From: a candidate division KSB1 bacterium
Lineage (GTDB): Bacteria; Zhuqueibacterota; Zhuqueibacteria; Thermofontimicrobiales; Thermofontimicrobiaceae
Assembly: GCA_034506395.1 (NCBI GenBank)
Contig: JAPDPQ010000021.1
Location: 32,232 to 96,231, forward strand
Direction of reading: 5' to 3'
DNA: 64,000 nucleotides
Numbering within the stretch: the first letter of the stretch is position 1; every line of letters begins with the position of its first letter. This document shows positions 45,022 through 54,347 of the stretch, piece after piece. The notes below the pieces were generated by a model. The model worked only from the letters and a program-made list of their open reading frames with translations. It was not told the origin of the DNA and did no database searches. Position numbers and translations under genes: made by a program.

Positions 45022-47607
45022 TTGGCAGAGAAGCATATCAGCCTCGTCACTCGGCTGCGGGAGTTCACTGCCCGATTGACACGACAACAATTGCTCTCCC
45101 GAACGACCCAGCTCAACTGGTGGGGATGGTTGTTGAGCCTGTTCGGCTTGACCTTAGCCTATTCGTTTTCCTGGTCAGGCTATTGGAGCTTTTTCTTATT
45201 GATTCATCTGGTGTTCCTGATCGGATTCGTCATTCATATTGATAGGAATTTTCGCCCGCCCATCGAGGCTCTGCTGCTGGTACTTTATTTATTCACATTG
45301 TTCTCGCGGTTGCTGATTAACGCCACAGTCTCCGTCGATCCTTCCCTGCAAGAAAAAAACGTCTGGTTGGCGCTGCTCATCCTGCTGACCAGCCTGATGG
45401 CCCTGAACTTCAGTTTGATCATCGTACACAACCGACACGGCAAAAAAGCAATCCTCCTGACGCTAACGGCGCTCGGCCTGCTCGGATATGTCGCTCTGTC
45501 CAGCGACAATGATTATGCAAAGTTTTTCTTTTATGCCCTGACCCTTATCACTTTGCTACAAAATACCCGGTGGCTGGAAGAGCTCAGCAAGTTGGAATGC
45601 TGGATCTATCTGCTGTTATTGTTCTTCTTCTATCGAACAATAGCAGGATTAAATCCCTTTTCGGATATAGATAGCAAAACGCTAGCTGGGACCAATGGTT
45701 GGTATCTGATCAGTGCCGTTCTGTTCCAATTTAATAAGTTTTATCTGCTGGCGATGCTGATTAAAATCCCCGTGGTCCTCATCTATAATCACGCCAGTCT
45801 GTCTCGTAAATTGAAAATATCCGGGCTGTTTCAATCTACTTTTCCGCAGCTCATTCAATTCGTTCTACTGACCATCATCTTCTATTCATTTCTATCTGGC
45901 TGGCAAGCCGAAAATTTGCGCCGCACAATTCAGGATCAACTGGAGAAGTTCGAGCATGGGGCGCCAGCGCCAGGTGTTGAATGGTACAAGATCGATCTGG
46001 AACAGCTTAGTGAATTTAGCAAGGTGGTGGATTATGAGCCGACCGTTGCTTTTGAACAATTGAGAGGGATTGGCGTGATCGAAATGCGGCACCGTCCTGG
46101 GATCATCCCATTTATCAAGCCAAGAAACGATTTTTTCATCTTTTTAAGGCAATCCAGCAGAGAGCTCTATCTCATCAAAATCGATGAACAATGGTTACGA
46201 TCCATCACGAAGAATTTACGCTATCTGGCGGGCACTTCGATGAACGCCTATCCGTTGACTCCGAGCAAGTGGAGCTCTTATATCTATCGCGCGGATTTTC
46301 TCTGGCAACGGGAGCGACATATCCGCATCTTTCCCCTGGGCGCTTTGCCCATCAAATCAGATTCTGGCGTTTCGATCCAATTGGATTATCCCTATTCTAC
46401 GCCTGAAAAAATTCTGAACAAATTTGAATTCCTGTTTAAAGATAAATATCAGCTCGTGTTTGGCCGGGTTTATTTGCCATTCTGGCAGGAGGACAAGCCG
46501 AGCAATCGCTTTCTAGCTTTCGATATCATCATGAAATTAGAGCCGGTCATTTTATTTTCTGGCCTCCCTCAAATCCTGATGGTATTGCTGGTCATTTATC
46601 TGCTGTTCAATAGCTTTGTGGTCCGGCAGGTGGTGAAATTTGGTGAACAAATCAATGAAACGATCATCGAAAAATTTGCTCAACTCCGAGCAGGTATCCA
46701 GCAAATTGCCACTGGAAATCTGGATCATAAAATAACTCTCGAGGGCGAGGATGAATTCGTGGAGCTGGCCGATCATTTTAATGAGATGGGTCAGCAATTG
46801 AAGAAAAAAATAGCAGAGGCTCGGGAACGCGATTTATTTGAATATGAACTGCAATTAGCGCGTCAGGTACAATTGAGCCTACTGCCTCAGCACTTGCCGC
46901 AGATCCCGAATTTTGAGCTTGCAGCTTCGATGCAAACGGCCAATACCGTCGGGGGCGATTTTTATGATATCTTTGCCGTGGACAACCAGCGCTACTTGTT
47001 TACGATCGGGGATGTCTCTGGAAAGGGATCTTCAGCAGCGCTCTATATGGCCCAATGTATGAGCTTGGTTCGGTTCTCGCGACAGTTCACCAGTGATCCC
47101 AAGCAAATCGCGTCCCGATTGAACAATTATTTTGCCACCACAATCCTTGATCGTCAGATCTTTGTCACTTCCATTATCGGGATTTTAAATCCGGAGGAGA
47201 ACAAACTTCAATTCACCCGCGCTGGGCATTGTGCGCCGATCATCGTACCCGCAGACCCCAAGCGCTCCGTCCAGTTACTCGAATCACGTGGGCTTGGGAT
47301 TGGTCTCACCCAAGATGCTCGAATGTTTGAACGGGCGAATATGATCAAAATCGTAACGCTTGCTCCGGGGGATGTTCTGGTTTGTTATACAGATGGGATC
47401 ATCGAGGCTGCGCGATTATCCGCTCCATCGAGCGAAGCTGAATTTGAACTTTACGGCGAACCGCGATTGCTCCGATTGTTAGAATCGCAGCGCGGCAAGG
47501 GCGCTCAGGAAATCTTAAAGGCGATTGAAGCAGATATCGCGGCGTTCTACAACGGCCATCCCCGTGTGGACGATCACACAATCTTGATTTTGAAATGCTG
47601 TAAATGA
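45022..47607 (+). CDS. Membrane HAMP-SpoIIE/PP2C serine phosphatase
   Basis: An 861-residue multi-domain signalling protein. Many membrane helices fill about 25-300 (LLSLFGLTLAYSFSW, LLLVLYLFTLFSRLLI). An extracellular or periplasmic sensor region (about 310-515) precedes a last helix (about 520-536). A HAMP domain (about 540-597) and a C-terminal SpoIIE/RsbU-type PP2C domain (about 610-860) follow, with QVQLSLLPQHLPQIP, GGDFYDIFAV, FTIGDVSGKGSSAALYM, FTRAGHCAPI and VDDHTILIL. The TTG start at 45022 follows AGGAG. It likely dephosphorylates an anti-sigma antagonist; none is in the window. Confidence 0.93.
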   Translation: MAEKHISLVTRLREFTARLTRQQLLSRTTQLNWWGWLLSLFGLTLAYSFSWSGYWSFFLLIHLVFLIGFVIHIDRNFRPPIEALLLVLYLFTLFSRLLINATVSVDPSLQEKNVWLALLILLTSLMALNFSLIIVHNRHGKKAILLTLTALGLLGYVALSSDNDYAKFFFYALTLITLLQNTRWLEELSKLECWIYLLLLFFFYRTIAGLNPFSDIDSKTLAGTNGWYLISAVLFQFNKFYLLAMLIKIPVVLIYNHASLSRKLKISGLFQSTFPQLIQFVLLTIIFYSFLSGWQAENLRRTIQDQLEKFEHGAPAPGVEWYKIDLEQLSEFSKVVDYEPTVAFEQLRGIGVIEMRHRPGIIPFIKPRNDFFIFLRQSSRELYLIKIDEQWLRSITKNLRYLAGTSMNAYPLTPSKWSSYIYRADFLWQRERHIRIFPLGALPIKSDSGVSIQLDYPYSTPEKILNKFEFLFKDKYQLVFGRVYLPFWQEDKPSNRFLAFDIIMKLEPVILFSGLPQILMVLLVIYLLFNSFVVRQVVKFGEQINETIIEKFAQLRAGIQQIATGNLDHKITLEGEDEFVELADHFNEMGQQLKKKIAEARERDLFEYELQLARQVQLSLLPQHLPQIPNFELAASMQTANTVGGDFYDIFAVDNQRYLFTIGDVSGKGSSAALYMAQCMSLVRFSRQFTSDPKQIASRLNNYFATTILDRQIFVTSIIGILNPEENKLQFTRAGHCAPIIVPADPKRSVQLLESRGLGIGLTQDARMFERANMIKIVTLAPGDVLVCYTDGIIEAARLSAPSSEAEFELYGEPRLLRLLESQRGKGAQEILKAIEADIAAFYNGHPRVDDHTILILKCCK

Positions 47608-47626
47608 ACTGAATCCACTCTAAAAT

Positions 47627-47656
47627 TTGACATCGGATTAAATCATTGCGTAATAT
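47627..47656 (+). promoter_or_regulatory. Sigma70-like promoter for the MoaD-AOR-aldolase unit
   Basis: TTGACA (47627-47632) and TAATAT (47651-47656) with an 18-bp spacer, 36 bp before the ATG at 47692. Confidence 0.6.
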
Positions 47657-47691
47657 CTCAAATCGACATCTTCAAATATTACTGGAGTATT

Positions 47692-47919
47692 ATGAAAATC
47701 AAAGCCAAATTATTTGCATCTTTGAGGAAGAAGCTGGGCAAAAGCGAATGCGAATTAGATCTATCTTTGGGAAGCCGAGTTCTGGATGCGATCCGCGAAT
47801 TGAACCTCTCGGAAAAAGATAGCTATGTGCTTATGCTCAATGGAATCCATTGTCAGATGGATCAGGAATTGACGGATGGGGATGTATTGAGCATCTTTCC
47901 TATGATTGCCGGTGGCTGA
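47692..47919 (+). CDS. MoaD/ThiS-family sulfur carrier protein
   Basis: A 75-residue ubiquitin-fold sulfur carrier. It has the beta-grasp pattern KIKAKLFASLRKKLG, ELDLSLGSRVLDAIREL, and the C-terminal SIFPMIAGG with the double glycine that is thiocarboxylated by MoeB/ThiF-type enzymes. The ATG follows GGAG. It lies 263 bp before the aldehyde:ferredoxin oxidoreductase gene, consistent with pyranopterin sulfur supply for tungsten or molybdenum cofactor. MoaE and other Moa genes are absent. The ThiS alternative cannot be excluded from sequence. Confidence 0.9.
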   Translation: MKIKAKLFASLRKKLGKSECELDLSLGSRVLDAIRELNLSEKDSYVLMLNGIHCQMDQELTDGDVLSIFPMIAGG

Positions 47920-48182
47920 TAATTAAGGCGAATGATGAGAGAACTGGGGAAACACTGGCATATTAATTTCAAGGAAGAATGGAGCATTGGAGGAATGGAA
48001 TGGTGGAAGCACTGGTGAAAGATTCGATGGCATGAGAAAATCACAACGAGCAGGGTGCGCTTTTGGAAGCCGAAATGTGATGCTTTCGAAAGAGATGGTC
48101 CACTCATAGAAGAGTTAATTTTTGCTTTTTGTCTTATAAACGACAAATCAACTGAAATCAAAAAATAAATGGAGACAATTGC

Positions 48183-49976
48183 ATGAACGGATGGATGGGA
48201 AAACTATTGCGAGTCAACTTGACGGAGCGATCTGTCACAGAAGAGCCGATCGATGTTGAAGTCTGGAGAAAATTTTTAGGCGGACGAGGCTTTGGTGCAT
48301 GGGTTTTGTATCACGAGGTCGATCACACAGTTAAGCCGCTCGATCCAGAGAACGTTTTGATCTTTGCCACTGGGCCGCTCACTGGGACCACTGCTGCGAC
48401 GCCAGGAAGATTCAGCGTAACGACGAAATCTCCATTGACTGGCGCGATCACCGATGCGAATTCCGGCGGCAAGTGGGGCGTTTACTTCAAAAAATGTGGC
48501 TATGATGCGTTAATCGTCACTGGCAAAGCGGATACGCCAGTGTATCTCACCATTTTCGACGATCAAATCGAAATAAAAGATGCAAGGCAGGTGTGGGGCA
48601 AAGATGTCCACGAGACGACCGACATTTTAGAAGAGACCGAGGGCAAAGGAACCAGCGTATTGTGCATCGGGCCGGCTGGGGAAAATCAGGTGTTGATTGC
48701 GGCAATCATGAACGATAAAGATCGGGCGCTGGCGCGGGCTGGTGTCGGTGCAGTGATGGGTTCGAAAAATCTCAAGGCCATCGTTGCTAAGGGCACCAAA
48801 AAGATCGAAATCGCTGATCCTGAGCGGATGAAATTTGTCACCTATGAGGCGAATAAGCTGGTTCGTGCCCATCCGATCACATCCAAGGGACTGCCAGAAT
48901 TCGGTACTGCTGTGTTGGTCAATATTATGAACGAGGCAGGGATATTTCCCACGCGCAACTATCAGGACTCGCAATTCGAGGGGGCGGAGAAGATCTCGGG
49001 GGAATCGATCACCGATCAGATCTTGATCAAAAAATCGGGATGCTGGGGGTGCATCATCCAATGTGCTCGCAAGACCCGAACGCGCAACGAGGAAGGGGAG
49101 GGCCCTGAGTACGAATCGGATTGGGCGTTGGGTGCCAATTGTGGCATTGATGACCTCGAAGCGATTACTGAAGCAAATTACCTCTGCAATAAATTGGGGC
49201 TTGATACTATTTCGACAGGTGGGACCATCGCCTGTGCGATGGAGCTAAATCAGCGGGGCATCGTCGATACCGGTATTCATTTTGGTGAGGCGCACAAATT
49301 GAAAGAAATAATTCGAAAGATCGCATATCGCGAGGGCATCGGAGCAGAGCTTGCGCTTGGGTCGAAGCGGTTTGCTGCCAAATATGGCGCAGAGCAATAT
49401 TCCATGCAAGTGAAAGGGCTGGAGCTGGCGGCTTACGATCCTCGCGGCGCTCAAGGCCAGGGGCTAGCGTACGCTATCTCCAATCGGGGTGGTTGTCATT
49501 TGCGCGGCGGATTTGTCATCGGTCCAGAGATCTTGGGGGCTCCGCGCATGATCGACCGATTCGCATCGGTGGGAAAAGCTGGACAGGCAGTCCGGCACAT
49601 GGACTTGGGAGCGGCCATCGATTCTATGGTGGTGTGTCGTTTCTCCACGTATGCTGCCAATGAGTTTGTCTGGGCAAGATTATTGGAAGCGGTCACCGGC
49701 GTGCCATATCGTTCCCAAGAGGTGATGCTCATCGGCGAGCGGATCGTCAATCTCGAAAAGCTCTATAATCTTCGGGAAGGGTTCAGCCGCAAGGACGATA
49801 CCCTTCCAAAACGGCTGTTGGAGGAACCCATAAAAAGCGGACCAGCCAAAGGCAGAACTGTCAATCTGGAACCGATGCTGGATGAATACTACCAATTCCG
49901 CGGTTGGGATCGAAATGGCGTACCCCAGGCAAAAAAGCTCACTGAACTTGGTTTGGAGGGATTGATCAATGGCTAA
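48183..49976 (+). CDS. Aldehyde:ferredoxin oxidoreductase family protein
   Basis: A 597-residue AOR-family enzyme, likely tungsten or molybdenum bis-pyranopterin, oxidising aldehydes with ferredoxin as acceptor. It begins GWMGKLLRVNLTERSV and has FLGGRGFGAWVLY, TGPLTGTTAATPGR and DANSGGKWGVYFKKCG. The 4Fe-4S cysteines are C287, C290 and C294 in SGCWGCIIQCARKT and C485 in DSMVVCRF. The core motif CGIDDLEAITEANYLCNKLG is the pterin/iron region. The ATG at 48183 follows TGGAGA. The class II aldolase start overlaps its end by 8 bp, so the pair is translationally coupled. The substrate is unknown. Confidence 0.95.
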   Translation: MNGWMGKLLRVNLTERSVTEEPIDVEVWRKFLGGRGFGAWVLYHEVDHTVKPLDPENVLIFATGPLTGTTAATPGRFSVTTKSPLTGAITDANSGGKWGVYFKKCGYDALIVTGKADTPVYLTIFDDQIEIKDARQVWGKDVHETTDILEETEGKGTSVLCIGPAGENQVLIAAIMNDKDRALARAGVGAVMGSKNLKAIVAKGTKKIEIADPERMKFVTYEANKLVRAHPITSKGLPEFGTAVLVNIMNEAGIFPTRNYQDSQFEGAEKISGESITDQILIKKSGCWGCIIQCARKTRTRNEEGEGPEYESDWALGANCGIDDLEAITEANYLCNKLGLDTISTGGTIACAMELNQRGIVDTGIHFGEAHKLKEIIRKIAYREGIGAELALGSKRFAAKYGAEQYSMQVKGLELAAYDPRGAQGQGLAYAISNRGGCHLRGGFVIGPEILGAPRMIDRFASVGKAGQAVRHMDLGAAIDSMVVCRFSTYAANEFVWARLLEAVTGVPYRSQEVMLIGERIVNLEKLYNLREGFSRKDDTLPKRLLEEPIKSGPAKGRTVNLEPMLDEYYQFRGWDRNGVPQAKKLTELGLEGLING

Positions 49977-50583
49977 AGAAAAATATCAGGATATCATCAA
50001 AGAATTTCAAAAGATCGGCCGCATGATTTGGGAGAAAGAATTGAACAATTCTCATAGTGGCAATATGAGCATGCGAATCGGCGACCGAATTCTGATCACG
50101 CGACGCGGCTCGATGTTGGGATTTCTCACAGAAAACGACATCATCGAGACCGGGCTGGAGCGGAACGACAGCGGCATCTCGCTCACTTCCACCGAGGTCA
50201 ACGTCCATCGGGCGATCTATAAGGGAACCTCCTGCCTCGCCATCGTTCATACCCATCCATTAACTGCTACCGCATTATCATTGGTGCAAGATGAAATTAT
50301 CGCCATCGATGTGGAAGGTTCTTACTATCTCCGTAAAGTTCCGGTATTAGAGTTCGAGTTCGGCACTAGTTCCAAAGAGATGGAGGAAGAGCTGCCGAAA
50401 GCCTTAAAGAATTATAAAATCGTCATGGTGCGCGGCCATGGTGCTTTTGCCATCGGCGATTTTTTGGAAGAAGCACTGCAATATTCGCACATCTTGGAAA
50501 GCATCGCCCGGATCGTTTATATGACCAAAATGTTAGGCGGCGACCTGGCGAAAATCCAAAAAGCGATGTATTCAACGTGGTGA
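49969..50583 (+). CDS. Class II aldolase/adducin-family protein
   Basis: A 204-residue zinc aldolase of the fuculose/rhamnulose-phosphate type. It has SGNMSMRIGDRILIT, E76 in STEVNVHRAIY, the metal histidines H94 and H96 in VHTHPLTA and H157 in VRGHGAFAIG. Members act as aldolases, epimerases or decarboxylases on phosphorylated sugars; the substrate cannot be fixed from sequence. The ATG at 49969 follows GGAGG. It overlaps the AOR gene, suggesting that aldol cleavage yields the aldehyde that the AOR oxidises (inference). No other sugar genes are adjacent. Confidence 0.88.
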   Translation: MAKEKYQDIIKEFQKIGRMIWEKELNNSHSGNMSMRIGDRILITRRGSMLGFLTENDIIETGLERNDSGISLTSTEVNVHRAIYKGTSCLAIVHTHPLTATALSLVQDEIIAIDVEGSYYLRKVPVLEFEFGTSSKEMEEELPKALKNYKIVMVRGHGAFAIGDFLEEALQYSHILESIARIVYMTKMLGGDLAKIQKAMYSTW

Positions 50584-50687
50584 TTTGTTGAGGAATCAGA
50601 GATCACTCGTCCGCAATTGGCCTTTGGGGTTAGACGAGTCAACTTGGTTTGACCCTTGAGCGAGACTCCAGCGCGTCGAAATTTCTA

Positions 50688-50716
50688 TTGACTATTGGAT
50701 GAAAATATTTTATATT
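50688..50716 (+). promoter_or_regulatory. Sigma70-like promoter for guaA
   Basis: TTGACT (50688-50693) and TATATT (50711-50716) with a 17-bp spacer. The transcript would start near 50723, giving a leader of about 118 nt before the guaA ATG. Confidence 0.65.
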
Positions 50717-50728
50717 GACAGCGATTAA

Positions 50729-50811
50729 TTTTTTGCAACTTTAGCCATATGATTTGGGACGAATTCGCTCGGCGCAAGCTTTTTTGGTGCTGATTTGGCA
50801 GTTGCAAAAAA
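50729..50811 (+). promoter_or_regulatory. Structured guaA leader (candidate cis-regulatory RNA)
   Basis: TTTTTTGCAACT (50729-50740) is perfectly complementary to AGTTGCAAAAAA (50800-50811), a 12-bp helix. A 3-nt bulge (TTA) and a further 4-bp helix GCCA/TGGC (50744-50747 with 50796-50799) extend it. Between the arms is about 48 nt with possible smaller stems (GACGAATTCGC near 50758-50768). It lies between the predicted transcript start and the guaA ATG. No known riboswitch core was recognised. It has no T-run after the 3' arm, so a simple terminator is unlikely. Confidence 0.5.
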
Positions 50812-50840
50812 ATGATCTTTGGTCAGAAAGAAACATCGAG

Positions 50841-52388
50841 ATGACAGATATCCATCAAGAATTGATTTTGATCCTTGATTTTGGCTCTCAATATACGCAA
50901 CTCATCGCCAGGCGTGTGCGGGAGCAAGGCGTATACTCCGAAATCAAGCCCTACAATTATCCCGTAGACGCTATCGCATCGTTACGTCCGAAAGGAATCA
51001 TACTCTCTGGAGGGCCAGCCTCGGTTTATCAGCCGCTGGCGCCATTGGTTGATCGACAGATTTTCGAGCTTAGCATCCCGATTCTGGGAATATGCTATGG
51101 CTTACAGTTGATTTGCCATTTGCTTGGCGGCGAAGTCGCACCAGCGGATCATCGGGAGTATGGTGATGCCCTGTTGCGAATCAAGACGAGTGATCCGCTG
51201 GTAGTAGATTTGCCTTCCCAATCTCGGGTCTGGATGAGCCATGGCGATCGAGTGGTACGCTTGCCGGAACGATTTTGGGTTTTGGGTAGCACTGCCAATT
51301 CGCCCTATGCGATCATTCGGCATCGAGACCAACCTATCTATGGCTTGCAGTTCCATCCAGAGGTTGCGCATACTGAACAGGGCAATCAAATCCTAAGAAA
51401 TTTTTTGTATCGCGTGGCAGCTTGTCACGGTCTATGGACACCAAAATCGTTTATTAATGAATCCATCGAGCACATTCGACAGCAGGTGGGGGACCAGCGG
51501 GCAATCTGCGCCCTGTCTGGCGGCGTCGATTCTTCGGTGGCCGCGGTGCTGGTCCATCGAGCGATCGGCGATCGACTCACCTGTGTGTTCGTAAACAACG
51601 GCCTCCTGCGACGCGGAGAAGCTGATCAGGTTCAGGACACGTTCGAAAGGCAATTGGGTTTGAATTTTCGCTATGTGGATGCGAGCCATCGCTTTTTGGA
51701 TCGGCTGAAAGGGGTGATCGATCCCGAGCAGAAGCGGAAGATCATCGGAGAGGAATTCATTCGGACTTTTGAAAAAGTGGCGACGGAACTCGGCGACGTG
51801 ACATATCTGGTTCAAGGGACGCTTTATCCCGATGTGATCGAGAGCGTTTCGACGCGGGGGCCTTCGGCTGTGATCAAGACGCATCATAATGTCGGTGGAC
51901 TCCCCGAAAAGATGAATCTGAAATTGATCGAGCCGTTGCGCGAACTGTTTAAGGATGAGGTTCGGCAGGTCGGGCGTGAGCTGGGGCTATCACCCGAGTT
52001 GGTCGGCCGCCATCCGTTTCCGGGACCGGGTTTGGCGGTGCGCATTCTGGGTGAGGTGACCAGCGAGCGGCTTGAAATCTTGCGCCATGCTGATCAGATT
52101 TTTATCCACGAACTCCGAAAGTTTGGCTGGTACGATCAAGTCTGGCAGGCGTTCGCCGTGTTGCTCCCAGTTCAGTCCGTGGGCGTGATGGGCGATGAGC
52201 GGACCTATGAAGATGTGATTGCGTTGCGCGCCGTCACCAGCGAAGACGCGATGACCGCCGATTGGGCCAGGCTTCCCAGCGAACTATTGGCTACCGTTGC
52301 CAACCGAATTATCAATGAGGTGCAGGGAGTGAATCGGGTGGTTTATGACATCAGCTCCAAGCCACCCAGCACTATCGAGTGGGAATAG
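50841..52388 (+). CDS. guaA: GMP synthase (glutamine-hydrolysing)
   Basis: GuaA aminates XMP to GMP with glutamine and ATP. The 515-residue enzyme has the N-terminal glutamine amidotransferase domain with C85 in [10 protein letters not shown] and the [11 protein letters not shown] histidine/glutamate motif. The ATP pyrophosphatase P-loop [12 protein letters not shown] follows at about 226-237, and then the dimerisation C-terminus ending KPPSTIEWE. The frame is open to 50754, but the ATG at 50841 starts the canonical N-terminus [17 protein letters not shown] structured leader and promoter lie upstream. glmS, another glutamine amidotransferase, follows. Confidence 0.97.
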   Translation: MTDIHQELILILDFGSQYTQLIARRVREQGVYSEIKPYNYPVDAIASLRPKGIILSGGPASVYQPLAPLVDRQIFELSIPILGICYGLQLICHLLGGEVAPADHREYGDALLRIKTSDPLVVDLPSQSRVWMSHGDRVVRLPERFWVLGSTANSPYAIIRHRDQPIYGLQFHPEVAHTEQGNQILRNFLYRVAACHGLWTPKSFINESIEHIRQQVGDQRAICALSGGVDSSVAAVLVHRAIGDRLTCVFVNNGLLRRGEADQVQDTFERQLGLNFRYVDASHRFLDRLKGVIDPEQKRKIIGEEFIRTFEKVATELGDVTYLVQGTLYPDVIESVSTRGPSAVIKTHHNVGGLPEKMNLKLIEPLRELFKDEVRQVGRELGLSPELVGRHPFPGPGLAVRILGEVTSERLEILRHADQIFIHELRKFGWYDQVWQAFAVLLPVQSVGVMGDERTYEDVIALRAVTSEDAMTADWARLPSELLATVANRIINEVQGVNRVVYDISSKPPSTIEWE

Positions 52389-52505
52389 GTCGCTTAAAAA
52401 CTGTGCATGAAGATCGATGAAACTGAAGCTCTGAGGCAGTAGAAGGCTAACGATTAATGGATTGGCGACAAATCGCCTGTTCAAAATAAAGGAAAGGGCG
52501 CTTGC

Positions 52506-54338
52506 ATGTGCGGAATTGTGGGTTACATTGGGCCGAAACCAGCAGCACCGATCTTATTAGAAGGATTAAAACGATTGGAATATCGGGGCTATGATTCGGC
52601 TGGAATTTCCACCATAGCGACTGGGAAGCTGTTGATTCATAAGCGGAGCGGCAAGATCGCGGAATTGGAGGCCGAGCTGCAAAAGAGAGAATTGCCTGGC
52701 ACCGTGGGAATTGGCCATACGCGCTGGGCTACCCACGGCGAACCGAGCTGGATCAATGCCCATCCGCACGATGATTGCACGGGAAAGATCGCTATAATCC
52801 ACAATGGGATTATCGAAAACTATGCTGCTTTGAAAGCGGATTTACAAGCCCGAGGTCATCATTTCAAAACGCAGACCGATACCGAAGTATTGGTCCATTT
52901 AATCGAGCAATTCTACCAGGCTAATGGCGGATTAGAGGCTGCGGTCCGAGAGGCGCTATTGTTGATCAAAGGGACTTATGGGATAGCTGTGATCTGCAGT
53001 GATGAGCCGGATATGCTCATTACCGCACGAAATGGCAGCCCTATTGTGCTTGGCATTGGCGATCGAGAATACCTGATCGCTTCCGATGTTGCGGCGATCG
53101 CCGGACATACCTGCAACGTGACGTATCTCGATGATAACGAGATGGCAATTGTGCGGCGTGAGAGCTTGGTGATCAAAACCATCGATGATCGTCCAGTCCA
53201 GAAGCGGATCGAGCAGATCCCTTACAATCTTGAACAGATCGAGAAGGGCGGCTATCCCCATTTTATGTTGAAAGAGATCATGGAACAGCCGCAGACGATT
53301 TTCGATTCTATGCGTGGCCGATTGTTAGAAGAGGAAGGGACAGCGCGCTTGGGCGGAATTCAACATGAGGTGGAATCATTATTGTACGCTCGACGCATTC
53401 TCATTACGGCCTGCGGTACTTCCTGGCATGCCGCCTTGATTGGGGAATACATGATCGAGGAGCTGGTGCGCATCCCGGTTGAGGTGGAATACGCATCGGA
53501 ATTTCGTTATCGAGACCCCATCCTGGATCGAGATACCGTGGTGATCGTTATCAGTCAATCTGGTGAAACTGCGGACACCCTGGCGGCGGTTCGCGAGGCG
53601 AAGCGGAAACGCGCCAAGGTGTTTGGCATCTGCAACGTGGTCGGTTCCAGCATTGCCCGAGAGACCGATGCGGGCATTTATCTTCATGCTGGACCGGAGA
53701 TCGGAGTTGCCTCCACCAAAGCATTTACTTCTCAGGTGACAGTGCTGGCGCTGCTCACATTGTTGTTGGGTCGGATGACCTCCATGTCGGCCAGTCGCGG
53801 CCGTGAGATCGTTCAGGAATTGAAATGCTTGCCCCAGAAGGTGAGCAAAATATTGAAATCGCATCAGGACATTGCCGCCATTGCCGATCAATATGCGGAT
53901 AAGCAAAACTTTCTGTATCTGGGACGCGGCTATAATTTTCCTGTGGCGTTGGAGGGCGCGTTGAAATTGAAAGAGATCTCATATATTCATGCCGAAGGAT
54001 ATCCTGCGGCAGAAATGAAGCATGGCCCCATCGCATTAATCGATGAAAATATGCCAGTGGTGTTCATCGCCACACGCGATTCGACTTATGATAAGATCAT
54101 CACCAATATCGAGGAAGTTCGCGCACGCAAAGGCAGGGTGATCGCAATCGCTAGCGAAGATGATGTCTTCATCAGAAGCAAAGTTGATCATGTGATCTAT
54201 ATTCCACCCACATTGGAATTTTTAGCTCCGATACTTACCATTATTCCACTCCAATTGTTGGCCTATTTTATTGCGGTGCGACGAGGATGTGATGTAGATC
54301 GGCCAAGAAATCTGGCAAAAAGTGTGACTGTTGAATGA
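52506..54338 (+). CDS. glmS: Glutamine-fructose-6-phosphate aminotransferase (isomerizing)
   Basis: GlmS makes glucosamine-6-phosphate from fructose-6-phosphate and glutamine, the first step to UDP-GlcNAc for peptidoglycan and LPS. The 610-residue enzyme has the N-terminal nucleophile Cys2 (MCGIVGYIG), the amidotransferase motifs GIGHTRWATHGEPS and DTEVLVHLIE. Two SIS isomerase domains follow (CGTSWHAALIGEYM, SQSGETADTL, STKAFTSQ, GRGYNFPVALEGALKLKE, HGPIALID), ending PRNLAKSVTVE. The ATG follows GGAAAGG. It is 10 bp before the LpoA-like gene. No glmS ribozyme was recognised. Confidence 0.97.
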   Translation: MCGIVGYIGPKPAAPILLEGLKRLEYRGYDSAGISTIATGKLLIHKRSGKIAELEAELQKRELPGTVGIGHTRWATHGEPSWINAHPHDDCTGKIAIIHNGIIENYAALKADLQARGHHFKTQTDTEVLVHLIEQFYQANGGLEAAVREALLLIKGTYGIAVICSDEPDMLITARNGSPIVLGIGDREYLIASDVAAIAGHTCNVTYLDDNEMAIVRRESLVIKTIDDRPVQKRIEQIPYNLEQIEKGGYPHFMLKEIMEQPQTIFDSMRGRLLEEEGTARLGGIQHEVESLLYARRILITACGTSWHAALIGEYMIEELVRIPVEVEYASEFRYRDPILDRDTVVIVISQSGETADTLAAVREAKRKRAKVFGICNVVGSSIARETDAGIYLHAGPEIGVASTKAFTSQVTVLALLTLLLGRMTSMSASRGREIVQELKCLPQKVSKILKSHQDIAAIADQYADKQNFLYLGRGYNFPVALEGALKLKEISYIHAEGYPAAEMKHGPIALIDENMPVVFIATRDSTYDKIITNIEEVRARKGRVIAIASEDDVFIRSKVDHVIYIPPTLEFLAPILTIIPLQLLAYFIAVRRGCDVDRPRNLAKSVTVE

Positions 54339-54347
54339 GGGAAGGAT

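Noticed and set aside
47920..48182. Possible regulatory RNA between moaD and aor (Moco/Tuco riboswitch)
   Set aside because: I see only a small TTTGTC/GACAAA hairpin near 48128-48147 and purine-rich sequence. No Moco riboswitch core was recognised.
52389..52505. Possible glmS ribozyme upstream of glmS
   Set aside because: Only about 117 bp is available after guaA, with just a small GGCGA/TCGCC stem. The ribozyme core was not seen.
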